Origin: JBCCCJ01 sp039029315
GTDB lineage: Bacteria > Bacteroidota > Bacteroidia > J057
NCBI GenBank assembly: GCA_039029315.1
Contig: JBCCGK010000056.1
Location: 9,430-73,429 of the forward strand
Direction: 5' to 3'
Length of the DNA stretch: 64,000 nucleotides
Part shown: positions 25,401-34,700 of the stretch, piece by piece
Layout: every line of letters starts with the position of its first letter
Numbering within the stretch: the stretch's first letter is position 1
Position numbers and translations under genes: made by a program
The notes under the pieces: model-generated
What the model saw: the letters and a program-made list of their open reading frames with translations, nothing else
The model's database searches: none
Told to the model about the DNA's origin: nothing

Positions 25401-26552
25401 GGTTGGCCAAAATTGGTGAGTTCAATCCATACCCAATATGCTCAAGTTGGGACCGAAAAACTTGTAACATCAACCTTCAATGCTTATGAAGGGCTTGGCC
25501 ATCATCAACTGACCAGTAGCAGAACCTATAATAGCGATGGTAGGATCACAGAAAGTAGAACCAAGTTCTCTTCTGACTACAATCCAAGCTTAACATTGGG
25601 CAGCAATTCGACTCTGACCATCCAGGATCTGCTGGACGAGAACATGATTGCCCTACCAATAGAAGTGCAAAAATGGGAAGGCACAAATGGGAATCTTAAA
25701 CTCCTGCAAGCATCTGTCACAACATTCAAGGACTTCAATGATTCTGGCAGTGGGGAGGAAAATATTCGACCATTTGAAACCTATATTTTCGAGTCTGCTA
25801 CACCTATATCCTTGTCAGAACCTAAAAACGGGAGTGGACAATATCTCAGTATAATCCCTGATGCAAGTCTGTACATCAAAAGAGCTGAGGTTGACTATCA
25901 AGATCAGGGGCAACCGATTCAATTTCATCGAACACATGGAGTTCCTGTTTCTTATTTGTGGACAAATAATCAAAGTGTCCTAAGTGCTGAGGTATCAAAT
26001 GCCTCTCTCGGCGACATCGCCTATACCAGCTTCGAGGAATTTGGAAATTATTCTCCAGGCAATTGGGTTCTTAGTATCGGTAGTGGTGGAAGTGGTTGGA
26101 GCGGTGCTACTGCAAAGACTGGCTCTCAAAGCTTGCAGCTTACAGCTTCAGGTTCAGTCAGCGCAACTGTCAACACTGCTGGCTCCTATGTCCTCAGCTA
26201 CTGGGCCAATGGTCCCAATCCCACTACGAATGTAAGCAGTACGCTGGTACAAAGCTCTGATCCGGATCCTATTGGCTTTGTCTATTATGAATATAACGTT
26301 GATTTGGCTGCTGGAGCAACCCTGACACTTACCGGAACAAGTTCGCCAATCAACATGGATGAATTGCGCCTTTTCCCTACAAACGCCCGAATGAGCACCA
26401 TCTGCTATGATGAGAATCTCCGTATCCATAGCATGACAGATCTGAACAACTACAGCACCTATTTTCTGTATGATAAATTGGGGCGTCTGGTATCTGCATT
26501 TGACAAAGACGGGAATCTCCTCCAAACCTACGACTATCACTTCAAGCAGTAG
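22413..26552 (+). CDS. Secreted 'short' SpvB-like/YD-repeat protein without RHS core
   Basis: A 1379-residue protein with a signal peptide (residues 1-24). Residues ~30-110 carry the pattern PPSPNAASLG, YSGTPGVQVPIWTL, VPIGLSYHASGIKVEQ, GLGWSLQAGGVVSRTV, which parallels the N-terminal SpvB/TcB-type region. The long middle has beta-strand-rich YD-like strands (SFDYVHETYDYRGPK; SYPGIQAGILQEIIYPTGG). A carbohydrate-binding-like module lies near 1200-1320 (TSFEEFGNYSPGNWVL) and the protein ends with a single YD unit (YFLYDKLGRLVSAFDKDGN). It has no RHS core, no toxin tail and no T9SS sorting domain. A paralogue with the same layout is at 55625-59083. It is not a truncated full RHS gene: a terminator follows, not lost core sequence. 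Confidence 0.88.
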   Translation: MKPSIISLFSLFLVLRASFQICPAQEAPVNIPPSPNAASLGQYLEIPIGLYSGTPGVQVPIWTLTGKEMSVPIGLSYHASGIKVEQNSTSVGLGWSLQAGGVVSRTVRGLPDEGAFGYIGEGVPANPELTDFFHQVQQGIADPQPDAFFFSFQGYSGKFVFDQNGEVHIHPKQDLDISYTIGSGGFLTFTIKTPDGTQYLFGGTDKREQTTTGTTTWSVPPGSTLGNPNHEIEQDSSINVSYTSWYLAEITSPSKTETFSFDYVHETYDYRGPKKGNFGFRANGDVEYRRISRTTTKISGKRLSEITCNSNGLSVVFEANKVRDDVRSIATAPEPKAYTKIIVKDIQGNPNRVFVLNTDYFRNPLLDVANSGIKPGEDFLFQRLKLTSVQEFSGDEIESKPAYVFTYDESIALPPKDAHTQDHWGYFNGDLSTQNDIDNYYSIYNMVPPYEGSVDDGPVFFYYYNIVDPSSLQTYDVVDPVFISKPGTNREPSYPGIQAGILQEIIYPTGGKTEFDFEQHEYGFVGNQDYEEIIYGTEEPLAEAENPWGSLPDATEEQIETYGPFTVGPKQTVQIQYEIQFAYEDVSDFNYDPTSCTLPNTPGCDGVSYTPNVLEFYKTSDPNTPILKVFYNYNAGYGEVLEQTPGTSTTYAITALVPSDSELDTDNFPNGVRATFEGSFNYELEAGETYELKAKRAKSYVNGINVQNNTSCWIQIAQTVQNDQVLQVIKEFDGGGLRVFKKTDSPLDGGVPIVEEYTYHMFNEFGNDQGTSSGSLVGLPAHFRSTYYYKEESSPIILDPLPTWSLLLGHIMPIFGWLADLPSGGVQVSGMSYLVFEMAADHPVPLGTTQGNPLGYRMVQISKPGNGSTINTYSSAYEYPDDLPYELNWLSWFQIGMAPGYPTDWGSYNVAQGVPRFYYPFLPTIDRDWQRGLLLEQREYNENQDLLRSLNQTYAFQELSSVPGYSTIYSGTQIKYLNLDQTANPWVEYTDNNFVSGWPKLVSSIHTQYAQVGTEKLVTSTFNAYEGLGHHQLTSSRTYNSDGRITESRTKFSSDYNPSLTLGSNSTLTIQDLLDENMIALPIEVQKWEGTNGNLKLLQASVTTFKDFNDSGSGEENIRPFETYIFESATPISLSEPKNGSGQYLSIIPDASLYIKRAEVDYQDQGQPIQFHRTHGVPVSYLWTNNQSVLSAEVSNASLGDIAYTSFEEFGNYSPGNWVLSIGSGGSGWSGATAKTGSQSLQLTASGSVSATVNTAGSYVLSYWANGPNPTTNVSSTLVQSSDPDPIGFVYYEYNVDLAAGATLTLTGTSSPINMDELRLFPTNARMSTICYDENLRIHSMTDLNNYSTYFLYDKLGRLVSAFDKDGNLLQTYDYHFKQ

Positions 26553-26616
26553 GAGACACAGCTTCTAAAAGAGCCGACACAGCTTCTAAGCTCTCAGACG
26601 CATATACTAATACTCA

Positions 26617-26647
26617 CCCTTTTCTTAGGAAAAGGGAGGGTATTTTT
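26617..26647 (+). terminator. Intrinsic terminator after the short SpvB-like gene
   Basis: CCCTTTTC-TTAG-GAAAAGGG forms an 8-bp perfect stem (26617-26636), followed by AGGGTATTTTT. It lies 64 bp after the stop codon and ends the RHS/immunity/short-YD transcript. Confidence 0.75.
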
Positions 26648-26707
26648 ATTCCACAAAGATCTTCCACAAAAAACCATGTTTATTGTTCACCTTTTATCTC
26701 ACTGATT

Positions 26708-28045
26708 TTGCGAACTATTAGCTTCTTTTCTACAGCCTTGTTTGTGCTCCTCTCACTTTCATGTTTGACTCTTTTCGCCCAACTCCCTCAGCCCGTAGCA
26801 CACTATCCAATGAACGGTAATTTGTTTGATGTCTCTGGCAATGATAATCACGGGATTGGCAACTTTGTTACACTCACAGCAGACCAAAATGGAGTTCCGG
26901 GAGAAGCCTACTTGCTCAATGGCAATAATGCCTTTATTGAATTTCAAGATCATGCGCATTTTGATCCACCGCTTCCTGTAACTATCACTGCTTGGGTACG
27001 CAAGGACAATGTAGGCCAGGGAAAATCATTCTTGGTATTTTCCAACCGATTTCAAGCAAATACCTATGACGGTGTTTGGCTTAATATCAACGCTGCTGAT
27101 AAGATCACAGCAGCATATGGCGATGGAGGGCCTGTTAGTCCAGGAAGTCGTCGGTCAAAAACGGGTATTACGTCTTTATCACCTAACACTTGGCATCATG
27201 TTGCAGTCGTCATCAATGGTCCCCTGGATATGGAAGTTTACCTCGATGGGATCAATGATTGCGGAGACTATAGTGGCAGTGGAGGGCCACTTTCAACACC
27301 AAACGGAATTCCTGGTGCTTCGGGAGTAAGCGATTTGCATTCTCAAAATGGGCCATTCAATTATGGCAAAGGGGCTGTCAATGACATCCGCTTCTTCAAT
27401 ACTGCGCTTAGCCAACAGGAAATTTGGGAGATTGCCTTTAACAACTCAATTCTACCCTCTGTCCTGGCCAATTGCCCACCAGATCCATGTGAAGTGATCA
27501 ATATAGTTCCTTCCTTTTCATATAGTGCTTGGACATCTGTCGTGACATTCACTGATGCTACAAGTTCTTACTTAGGTCCTCCTGACTATGTAGTGTGGGA
27601 TTTTGGGAATGGGAACACCCAAACAACAATGGGTAATGCCTCTGTAACTCATAATTTCTTTTTCTGGGGTACATATCATGTATGTATGACTGCGGGTTAC
27701 TTTGTTGAAAATAAGGAATGTATTGTAACAATATGTGAAGATATAACCCTTACAGATAGTGGTCTCCGTCAACAGTTTGAATCAGGTGCTCAAAATGACA
27801 TTGACACCCATTCAATTTCCTGGACCCTTTATCCCAATCCAGCTACTTCTATGATCAACATAGATGCCTCCAACATAGAAGGGAAATATAGCTTTGACAT
27901 CCTTGATTTGAGTGGAAAACTGATTCAGTCTCACAGAGGACTCGGACTCACCCAGTTGAAGATTGATACTCTAAGCAAGGGCATATACCTCGTCATTCTG
28001 AGAAGCAATGGGATTCGCTCCACCAAAAAGCTTTATGTGAACTGA
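26708..28045 (+). CDS. Secreted LamG- and PKD-domain protein with T9SS type A sorting domain
   Basis: A 445-residue protein read from a TTG at 26708, chosen because it yields a proper signal peptide (MRTISFFSTALFVLLSLSC...FAQ); the only nearby upstream ATG (26676) is out of frame and soon stops. Residues ~28-230 are a LamG/concanavalin-like jelly roll (HYPMNGNLFDVSGNDNHG; WHHVAVVINGPLDMEVYLDG; IRFFNTALSQQEI). Residues ~265-345 resemble a PKD domain (VVWDFGNGNTQTTMGN...VTHNF). Residues ~373-445 are the sorting domain (LYPNPATS, DLSGKLIQ, KGIYLVILRSNG). It is likely a surface or released glycan-binding protein. It has its own start and terminator, so it is probably independent of the RHS locus. 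Confidence 0.85.
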   Translation: MRTISFFSTALFVLLSLSCLTLFAQLPQPVAHYPMNGNLFDVSGNDNHGIGNFVTLTADQNGVPGEAYLLNGNNAFIEFQDHAHFDPPLPVTITAWVRKDNVGQGKSFLVFSNRFQANTYDGVWLNINAADKITAAYGDGGPVSPGSRRSKTGITSLSPNTWHHVAVVINGPLDMEVYLDGINDCGDYSGSGGPLSTPNGIPGASGVSDLHSQNGPFNYGKGAVNDIRFFNTALSQQEIWEIAFNNSILPSVLANCPPDPCEVINIVPSFSYSAWTSVVTFTDATSSYLGPPDYVVWDFGNGNTQTTMGNASVTHNFFFWGTYHVCMTAGYFVENKECIVTICEDITLTDSGLRQQFESGAQNDIDTHSISWTLYPNPATSMINIDASNIEGKYSFDILDLSGKLIQSHRGLGLTQLKIDTLSKGIYLVILRSNGIRSTKKLYVN

Positions 28046-28074
28046 TCTTCCCCAAGTTCAATCCATGAATCCTT

Positions 28075-28108
28075 CACCTATTCTCTGGAATGGGTGGGGT
28101 GTTTTTTT
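28075..28108 (+). terminator. Intrinsic terminator after the LamG/PKD gene
   Basis: CACCTATTC (28075-28083) pairs with GAATGGGTG (28088-28096) over a TCTG loop, with one G-T pair, and is followed by GGGTGTTTTTTT. It separates the convergent acyl-CoA synthetase operon. Confidence 0.8.
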
Positions 28109-28126
28109 ATGAAAAAACCGGATTTT

Positions 28127-29905
28127 TCACTTCTCGAACATCTCCTTAATCGGCTTGGCAAATTCTTCAGCAATCTTGTTGCGAATCAGCTTCATGGTAT
28201 AAGTCAAATGGCCGCCTTCCACCGTCCATTCATCGTGAAAGAGATGAAAATCCCTTAGCTTTTCATGATTGGGAAGTGTTTGGTTGAGTAGTTCTATTTC
28301 GTCCTCAATCTTTTGGCGGACTTTGATGTTATGGACCATGTATTGGGGGCTGGTCCAGTGAATCCCTTCGTCTAGGCACCACAGATGAACCAATTCAAAA
28401 TTGGGCCGAATCAAGGCTGCCACATAGGCTTGCTGAAAACCCACCACCATGATTTGCTCGATGTAGTGCGATTGCATAAAGTGATTTTCGAGCGCCATGG
28501 GGGCGATATATTTTCCGGAAGAGGTTTTGAAAATATCTTTTTTCCTGTCTGTGATTTTGAGGAACCGTCGATGCACAAATTTGCCAACATCTCCGGTTCT
28601 CAACCATCCTTCTTCAGATAGAATCTCAGCTGTTTCCTCAGGTCGTTTGTAATAGCCCTGCATAACATTAGGCCCCCGAACGATGATTTCACCCTCCCCC
28701 GACTCATCTGGCTGATCAATGCGAATTTCTACACCCGGAATGGGAATACCTACTGTCCCAAACCGATTCAAGCCTGGGCTAAACTGATTCATCGTGATCA
28801 CTGGAGCCGTCTCTGTCATGCCATAGCCTTCCCGAACCTTTACCCCTGCGGCAGCAAAGATTCGTCCAATCTCTGGCCGCAAATAAGCTGCGCCAGTATA
28901 GATTGCCTCCACCTTTCCTCCGCTAATTCCCCGAAACCGATTGAATACCAACATCCGGGCAAATTGCTTTTGAAACCAGTACATCGGTCTGACCTTCGCA
29001 TGTTCCCGATAATTGATGCCTAACTTCAATGCCCACTGGATGATCCGACGCATCCACCAGGCTTGTTTGGCCTGGAATTCAAGAACCTGGTCGTACATGC
29101 GTTCCAGAATTCTGGGTACAGCTGTAAAATAATGTGGACGAACCTGACGAAAAGCACTGAGCAGATGATCCCTGTCTTCTGTCAGATAGAGAGAGGTGCC
29201 GGAAGCCAGATAAGCATAAATGGTGGTTCGTTCGAAGATATGACTGAAAGGAAGAAAACTCAGTGATTTTTTGCCGGGTTGAAGGGGAAGAATAGACAAG
29301 GCAGCCTTGATATTGCTGACAATGTTGGCATGACTCAACATAACCCCTTTGGGCTGACCCGAAGTGCCGGAGGTATAGATGATGCATGCCAGATCTGTAT
29401 CCTGAACCTGTGACTTCACCTCTTCCAAATCCAAGCTAAGCTGATCCGCTTTGGCAAGCAGCTCCTCCAATCCGATAGAATCGGGCTGATCTTTTTCCAG
29501 CAATACGATCTGAAGATTACTCGTTTGAGAAGAAGGAGGAAGGAAGGTTTGGAAAGAGGCAGAAGTGGGAAAAAAACAGAGGGTGGCCTCCGTCTCATGC
29601 AATATGGCCTGAAACTGTTCTGCTTGATTGGTAACATGGCATGGGACAGAGATTGCTCCTAATTGCTGAACTGCCAAATCCAGGAACAACCACTGATGTG
29701 TCGCAAGATTGGGAACCATCAGCACCCGATCTCCTTTTCTCACGCCCAATCCCCACAGCATGCGGGAATATCGATCTAGTTCTGTCTGACAAGCCTGTGT
29801 GGAGTATACTGTCCATGCCCCAGCATTCCGCGAAATCAAGGCCTTGTCTAATGGATATAGCTGCTGCTGGCAGGCAAGAGCTTCAAATGTACGACTCCAT
29901 TTCAT
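28127..29905 (-). CDS. Long-chain fatty acid--CoA ligase (AMP-forming)
   Basis: A 592-residue adenylate-forming enzyme that would activate long-chain fatty acids to acyl-CoA through an acyl-AMP. The P-loop-like AMP-binding motif IIYTSGTSGQPKGVMLSH is at residues ~175-192, followed by SFLPFSHIFERT, the linker REGYGMTETAPVITMN, and the A8 hinge WLRTGDVGKFVHRRFLKITDRKKD with the late KTSSGKYIAP. Length and motif order match the FACL/FadD15 group, which is soluble or loosely membrane-bound. Its start codon overlaps the stop of the preceding alpha/beta hydrolase by 4 bp, so the two are co-translated; the hydrolase could release the fatty acid that this enzyme activates (inference). Confidence 0.93.
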   Translation of the reverse strand: MKWSRTFEALACQQQLYPLDKALISRNAGAWTVYSTQACQTELDRYSRMLWGLGVRKGDRVLMVPNLATHQWLFLDLAVQQLGAISVPCHVTNQAEQFQAILHETEATLCFFPTSASFQTFLPPSSQTSNLQIVLLEKDQPDSIGLEELLAKADQLSLDLEEVKSQVQDTDLACIIYTSGTSGQPKGVMLSHANIVSNIKAALSILPLQPGKKSLSFLPFSHIFERTTIYAYLASGTSLYLTEDRDHLLSAFRQVRPHYFTAVPRILERMYDQVLEFQAKQAWWMRRIIQWALKLGINYREHAKVRPMYWFQKQFARMLVFNRFRGISGGKVEAIYTGAAYLRPEIGRIFAAAGVKVREGYGMTETAPVITMNQFSPGLNRFGTVGIPIPGVEIRIDQPDESGEGEIIVRGPNVMQGYYKRPEETAEILSEEGWLRTGDVGKFVHRRFLKITDRKKDIFKTSSGKYIAPMALENHFMQSHYIEQIMVVGFQQAYVAALIRPNFELVHLWCLDEGIHWTSPQYMVHNIKVRQKIEDEIELLNQTLPNHEKLRDFHLFHDEWTVEGGHLTYTMKLIRNKIAEEFAKPIKEMFEK

Positions 29906-30729
29906 GAGGAAACAGCTTGAGAGTGTGGGTGAAAGGCATCATGAAGGATGTCGTATAGACACTCATAATATTCCGGGAAATCCGGCAAATTGTTATGCCC
30001 GCCTCCTTCGATGGTGTACAATCGGACATTTTCAGGATCTACCTCCACCAGTTTATGGCTATTCCGAATGGGAATCAGGCCATCTTTATTCCCATGAATG
30101 ATATGAACAGGAGCGCGCATGGCTTTGATGAACTGATCAGAGCGGATCTTGTATCGAAGCAGGAGCTTCAAGGGCAAATACCAGCCAAATCGCTTGATGT
30201 TATAAGTAAAGCTGAAGTAGGGAGAATCCAGAATGAGCATGCGAGGATGGTTCCAGGAAGCAACCCTTGTCGCAATGCCAGATCCCAGAGATCGTCCATA
30301 CACTACAATTTTGTCCTCTTCATATTGAGTCAGCAACCACCGATAGAGATGTTGGGCATCATTGTACAAAATGCTTTCTGTTCGTTTTCCCCGACTCTTC
30401 CCAAAGCCTCGATAGTCCATCATAAAAAAATCAAAACCGTTGCCGAGGAAATCTTTGGCGAATTTTCCCCATCCCTTGATGCTTCGAGAATTTCCTTTCA
30501 GATAATAGACCACCCCGCGGCTGTTGGGCACGCGAAAATAAATGCTGTTGATGGTTCCCCCATCTTCCATTTCGAAGGTTTTTTCCTCAAAATCAAAGGG
30601 ATATTTGTAGGTGAAATGGCTAGGAAGAATTTCTGGTCGGAAGAAAAAATAATGCTGAAAGAAATAAAAGAGTGCACACAGGAGCGCATACACAGCAGCA
30701 ATGATGATAAGAATCGTCAACCAGGGCAT
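29902..30729 (-). CDS. Membrane-anchored alpha/beta hydrolase (BEM46/ABHD13-like)
   Basis: A 275-residue protein with an N-terminal membrane helix (residues ~3-27). The nucleophile elbow is VVYGRSLGSGIA with the catalytic Ser; the acid is in HIIHGNKDGLIP and the histidine in EGGGHNNLPDF. This layout matches BEM46-like serine hydrolases of unknown substrate. The loop that normally reads HGN before the first helix is KGN here (YYLKGNSRSIKGW), a change at the oxyanion-hole region; the neighbouring paralogue keeps YLHGN. It overlaps the downstream acyl-CoA synthetase gene by 4 bp. An esterase, thioesterase or lipase role is possible but not shown. Confidence 0.87.
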   Translation of the reverse strand: MPWLTILIIIAAVYALLCALFYFFQHYFFFRPEILPSHFTYKYPFDFEEKTFEMEDGGTINSIYFRVPNSRGVVYYLKGNSRSIKGWGKFAKDFLGNGFDFFMMDYRGFGKSRGKRTESILYNDAQHLYRWLLTQYEEDKIVVYGRSLGSGIATRVASWNHPRMLILDSPYFSFTYNIKRFGWYLPLKLLLRYKIRSDQFIKAMRAPVHIIHGNKDGLIPIRNSHKLVEVDPENVRLYTIEGGGHNNLPDFPEYYECLYDILHDAFHPHSQAVSS

Positions 30730-30838
30730 AGTCAGTGAGTAGTAATTGTCTTAGGCTCAATATAGGAAAAGCGTCCTAGCCGCCAAAATGAAGGGAAAAG
30801 TCTATCGGCCAACCCTATACCTCCTGTGGATCAAATTC

Positions 30839-31627
30839 TTATTCCAATATCCGTCTGAGCCAATGATGGTATTCGTCAAATGTACTCAAATTTCGATGTC
30901 CGCCTCCTTCAATCACCTTGAATCGTGTATCATCTGTTAGGAACGGCTTCAACTCAACAGCAGAAGCATAAGGCACAATCTTGTCTCGGGTTCCCTGGAC
31001 AATATATGCGTCATTTTTGCTGTCTTCCAGGAACTGGTAGTTCGGAAAATGATAGTCATTATTGAACCATGGAATGAAGAAATTGCGCCGATTCAGCACA
31101 TCCGGGATCGAATAAAATGGTGTCTCCAGAATCAACATTCTCGCTTTATGTTGGGAACTGAGATAGGAAGCAGGAGCACTTCCTAATGATCGTCCATAGA
31201 TGATGATCTTCTCTGCTGGATAGCGAGAGACCGCCCATGACCAGGCCAATTCTGCACTGGCATAGACCTTCGCTTCAGATGGACTGTCAAGACTTTTGCC
31301 ATAGCCTGGATAATCGATCGCGATGACGTCATAGCCGATAGAGGTAAAGTCTATGGTGTATGTGCCCCACCTTTGCAGATTGTCAGCATTGCCGTGAAGG
31401 TAGATCAGTAGACCCTTTCTTTGTACTTGACTTGGAAAAAAGAGGGCATTGATTGTCAATTCACTTCCTTCCAGCCACAACTCTTCAAAAGGGAAATCAA
31501 AGCGAAATTCATAGTCTGAAGCCAGTTTCTTTGGCAAGAAGACCATTTTTCCCAAAAACAGATTGAGCAAAATAATTGCCAATCCATATAGCCCGATCAG
31601 GCCTAACAACAGGTGCCACCATTTCAT
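30839..31627 (-). CDS. Membrane-anchored alpha/beta hydrolase, paralogue of the next gene
   Basis: A 262-residue protein with an N-terminal membrane helix (residues ~4-28, LLLGLIGLYGLAIILLNLFL). It has the standard loop YLHGNADNLQRWG, the nucleophile elbow IIYGRSLGSAPASYL, the acid in IVQGTRDKIVPY and the histidine in EGGGHRNLSTF, so the Ser-Asp-His triad is complete. It resembles the following hydrolase over its whole length, pointing to tandem duplication. It is the first gene of a minus-strand group with that hydrolase (110 bp away) and the acyl-CoA synthetase, suggesting a shared lipid or ester substrate; this is inference. Confidence 0.87.
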   Translation of the reverse strand: MKWWHLLLGLIGLYGLAIILLNLFLGKMVFLPKKLASDYEFRFDFPFEELWLEGSELTINALFFPSQVQRKGLLIYLHGNADNLQRWGTYTIDFTSIGYDVIAIDYPGYGKSLDSPSEAKVYASAELAWSWAVSRYPAEKIIIYGRSLGSAPASYLSSQHKARMLILETPFYSIPDVLNRRNFFIPWFNNDYHFPNYQFLEDSKNDAYIVQGTRDKIVPYASAVELKPFLTDDTRFKVIEGGGHRNLSTFDEYHHWLRRILE

Positions 31628-31766
31628 GTCAACAATATCGGACCTTCTCCCTGAACCTGCAAAAAAGCTGTTTTCTTTATGTGTTAAATTTTGTAAAATC
31701 CATTTTAAAAATTAAACAAAAATATATATTTTTAAGTTATTCGTATTAAAAGAGAATACCAAATCT

Positions 31767-34700
31767 ATGAAACAGATCTATCCTCTGTTTTTGATCTTGT
31801 TATCACTTGTTTCCCAAGCTTTTGCCACTGGAGAAGCCTCCACATACTTTCAGGTATATGTTCCTCCCAACAATGACAACAATGGACGGCATGTATCTTT
31901 GTTGGTTACTGCTATCTATGACAGTACTAGTTTTACCATTCTAGATGATGATAGAGATGGAGATTCGGATGATACAGTAAGTGGAATGTTGCAAGCTGGT
32001 CAGACATATGTCTTGTTCATAAAGGACAATGATGTGAATGACGATGCCGGCGGCAAACAGGATGGAGACTATTTTATCATCACATCAGACAAGCTTGTGG
32101 TGGCTTCTCAATCGACCAAGTCGGATTGGCAGCATGACTGGGTGCCTGCAACAAACAAAAGTTCTAAAGGAAACAGATTTTTTGTGTATGCGCCCCCCAC
32201 CTCCTATTCGAGGCGAGACCTCAATGTATTTGCTTATGAGGATTCAACCTGGGTAACCATCACTCGAATATCGACCTCTCTGACCGAGAGTACTGGGTAT
32301 ACCTCTGTAGACATTGGTGCCGGAACCCAAGTTGTCCATCGGCAATTGAACATTGGCGAGGATCTGATTTTTACTCATACTGACGGAAGGGATATCATGG
32401 ACACTGGAGGAACCTATCTGGTAGAGTCCAGTTCAGATGTGACACTTCAATATGGTGCCTTATGGAAAAATTCGCGTGATGGGGGAGGCTTTGTGCCTTC
32501 TTCCAATGGTACCTCTTCTGGAGAATTGTTTTATTTCTCTGTCCCTTATCAGGCCAGCAGAGAGCAGGAAATCCGGATCGTCTCCTGGGATGACAACAAC
32601 CAGGTAGATTTGGATTATTATGAACAAGGAAGATGGAAGGCCCTCAACGATTGGGAACTGGATCAATTGGAACCAGGAGAATGGATCTCTTACAGTGGGA
32701 ATAAGAACAAGGTCTTTCGGGTGCGTTGTACTCCGGGCAAAAAAGTCTCTGTATTTGAAGCGAATTGGCTGGAAACAGGCGCTCCGGGAACCTCTGATAT
32801 CGCTTCAATGGTCTCTTCTAGGGATGGGACCACAGCTGGGACAGAATTTTTGGTATATATGGCACCTCCAGGAAGGGAGAACAATTGCACAGATCCGTTT
32901 ACTGGCAACAAATTATCCTATGGCTCTCATGCCTATATCTTTGCCAAAGATTCTGCCACCGTCAATGTCAGTGATGCCAATACCAATGGCCAGCGAATCA
33001 AACGAACCTATTCGATTCCGAAAGGAGCATATGTGGATTGCATGCTGGATTTGGCCCAATGGAAATATATCTACAATGGCAATGGGAAGCCGACCTCAGG
33101 AGGAGAGCGTCCCTACCTGGTCATTCGATCTGACCAACCTGTATCTGTCTTTAACACCAACTTCAATGACAACTGGATGAGTTATTTTGGAACCTCTCTG
33201 AATCAGGGGTTTTCTCTGAACGGTACTGTCAATGATTCTGTCTTGTCTCCCCTGGATACTGTCAAAGTCTCTACCTCTATAGCCTTTGACGGAAACTCAG
33301 ATTTGGTCAATCCAGAAGTGGAGTTGTTTTTGGGGGATGGATTTACTCATGTAGCCAGCCACTTTATCAACGAAACCGATCTTGACACCATGCAGGGAGT
33401 GGTCAGCACCATCCCCGGAACGAATCAGACCCATATTACGTTTTCTCCTTCAGCAGATTTAGAGAACGGAAAATCCTACAAAGTCCAATGCGATGGAATT
33501 CTGAATTACCAATACCAAAATGGGGATTGGGTGGAAAAAAACGATATCATCCAGACTGAGGTGGTGCTTACAGGAATCCTGGATGGAGTGCCGGAACAAA
33601 CCTCCTATACGGAGAACATTGTGGTGGATGATCTGGATCGTCCGACATTTGAATTGACAGATGTGAGTGCATCTTCCCTGGCACAAGATCTTTCAGATAG
33701 TTGGAGTGCTGCCTGGGGAGATATGGACAATGATGGATTTGAAGATATAATGGTTACAGAATATGATGAATCCCAGGCGAGCTATCTCTACAAAAATCAG
33801 GGGGATGGAACATTCCGAAAAGATCTGGCTGCTGGAGACCTGATCACCGATCTCAAAAATTCTCTGGGTTCCAGTTGCGGTGATTTTGACAATGATGGCG
33901 ACCTGGACATTTTTGTGGTGAATACAAGTATGAGTGTGAACCATCTGTATGAGAATGATGGTTCAGGCAATTTTTCCAGCATTGAAGCAGGCGACCTAAC
34001 TTCCTATGGTGGATATTCCCATAGTACTTCCTGGGTAGACATGAACAATGACGGTCTACTGGATATATGTGTGGTTGATTATCATCCTACTCGATTCAAT
34101 ACTCTTTACTTGAACAATGGAGACAAAACCTTCTCACGAGTGGAGGAAAATACGTTGACACAGGATGTCTTTTCTTCCAGGGGAGCTGTCTGGGGAGATT
34201 ATGACAATGATGGGGATCAGGATGTATATGTCCCCAACACAGCTGGCGTCAATTTTTTCTATCAAAATGACGGAAATGGAAGATTTAGCCGTATCGAATC
34301 AGGACCAGAATTAGGGCCTGTCTTGAATTCTTCCGGGGCTTGCTGGGGGGATTATGACAATGATGGAGACCTGGATTTATTTGTTGCCAATGCCAGTGGG
34401 GCCAATAATGGCCTATATCGAAACAATGGAGATGGAACCTTTACGGCCATCAGTGGAGATCCAGTGGTGACAGATGGCGGACACTCCCACGGAGCAAGTT
34501 GGGGAGACCTGGACAATGATGGGGATCTGGACTTGGTGGTTGGAAATGATCAGGATAAGGTGAATTTCTATTACTTGAATAATGGAGATGGAACCTTTTC
34601 CAGAGCTTATAGCAAGGCTGTCCTGGAAACAGAGAATTCTCTGGCTATTGCAACCGCAGATTATGACAATGATGGAGATTTGGATATCTACGTAGCCAAT

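Noticed and set aside
22413..26552. The short SpvB-like gene as a truncated full RHS gene
   Set aside because: It ends cleanly with a YD unit and is followed by a good terminator; no core remnant is downstream, and the paralogue at 55.6 kb ends at the same point.
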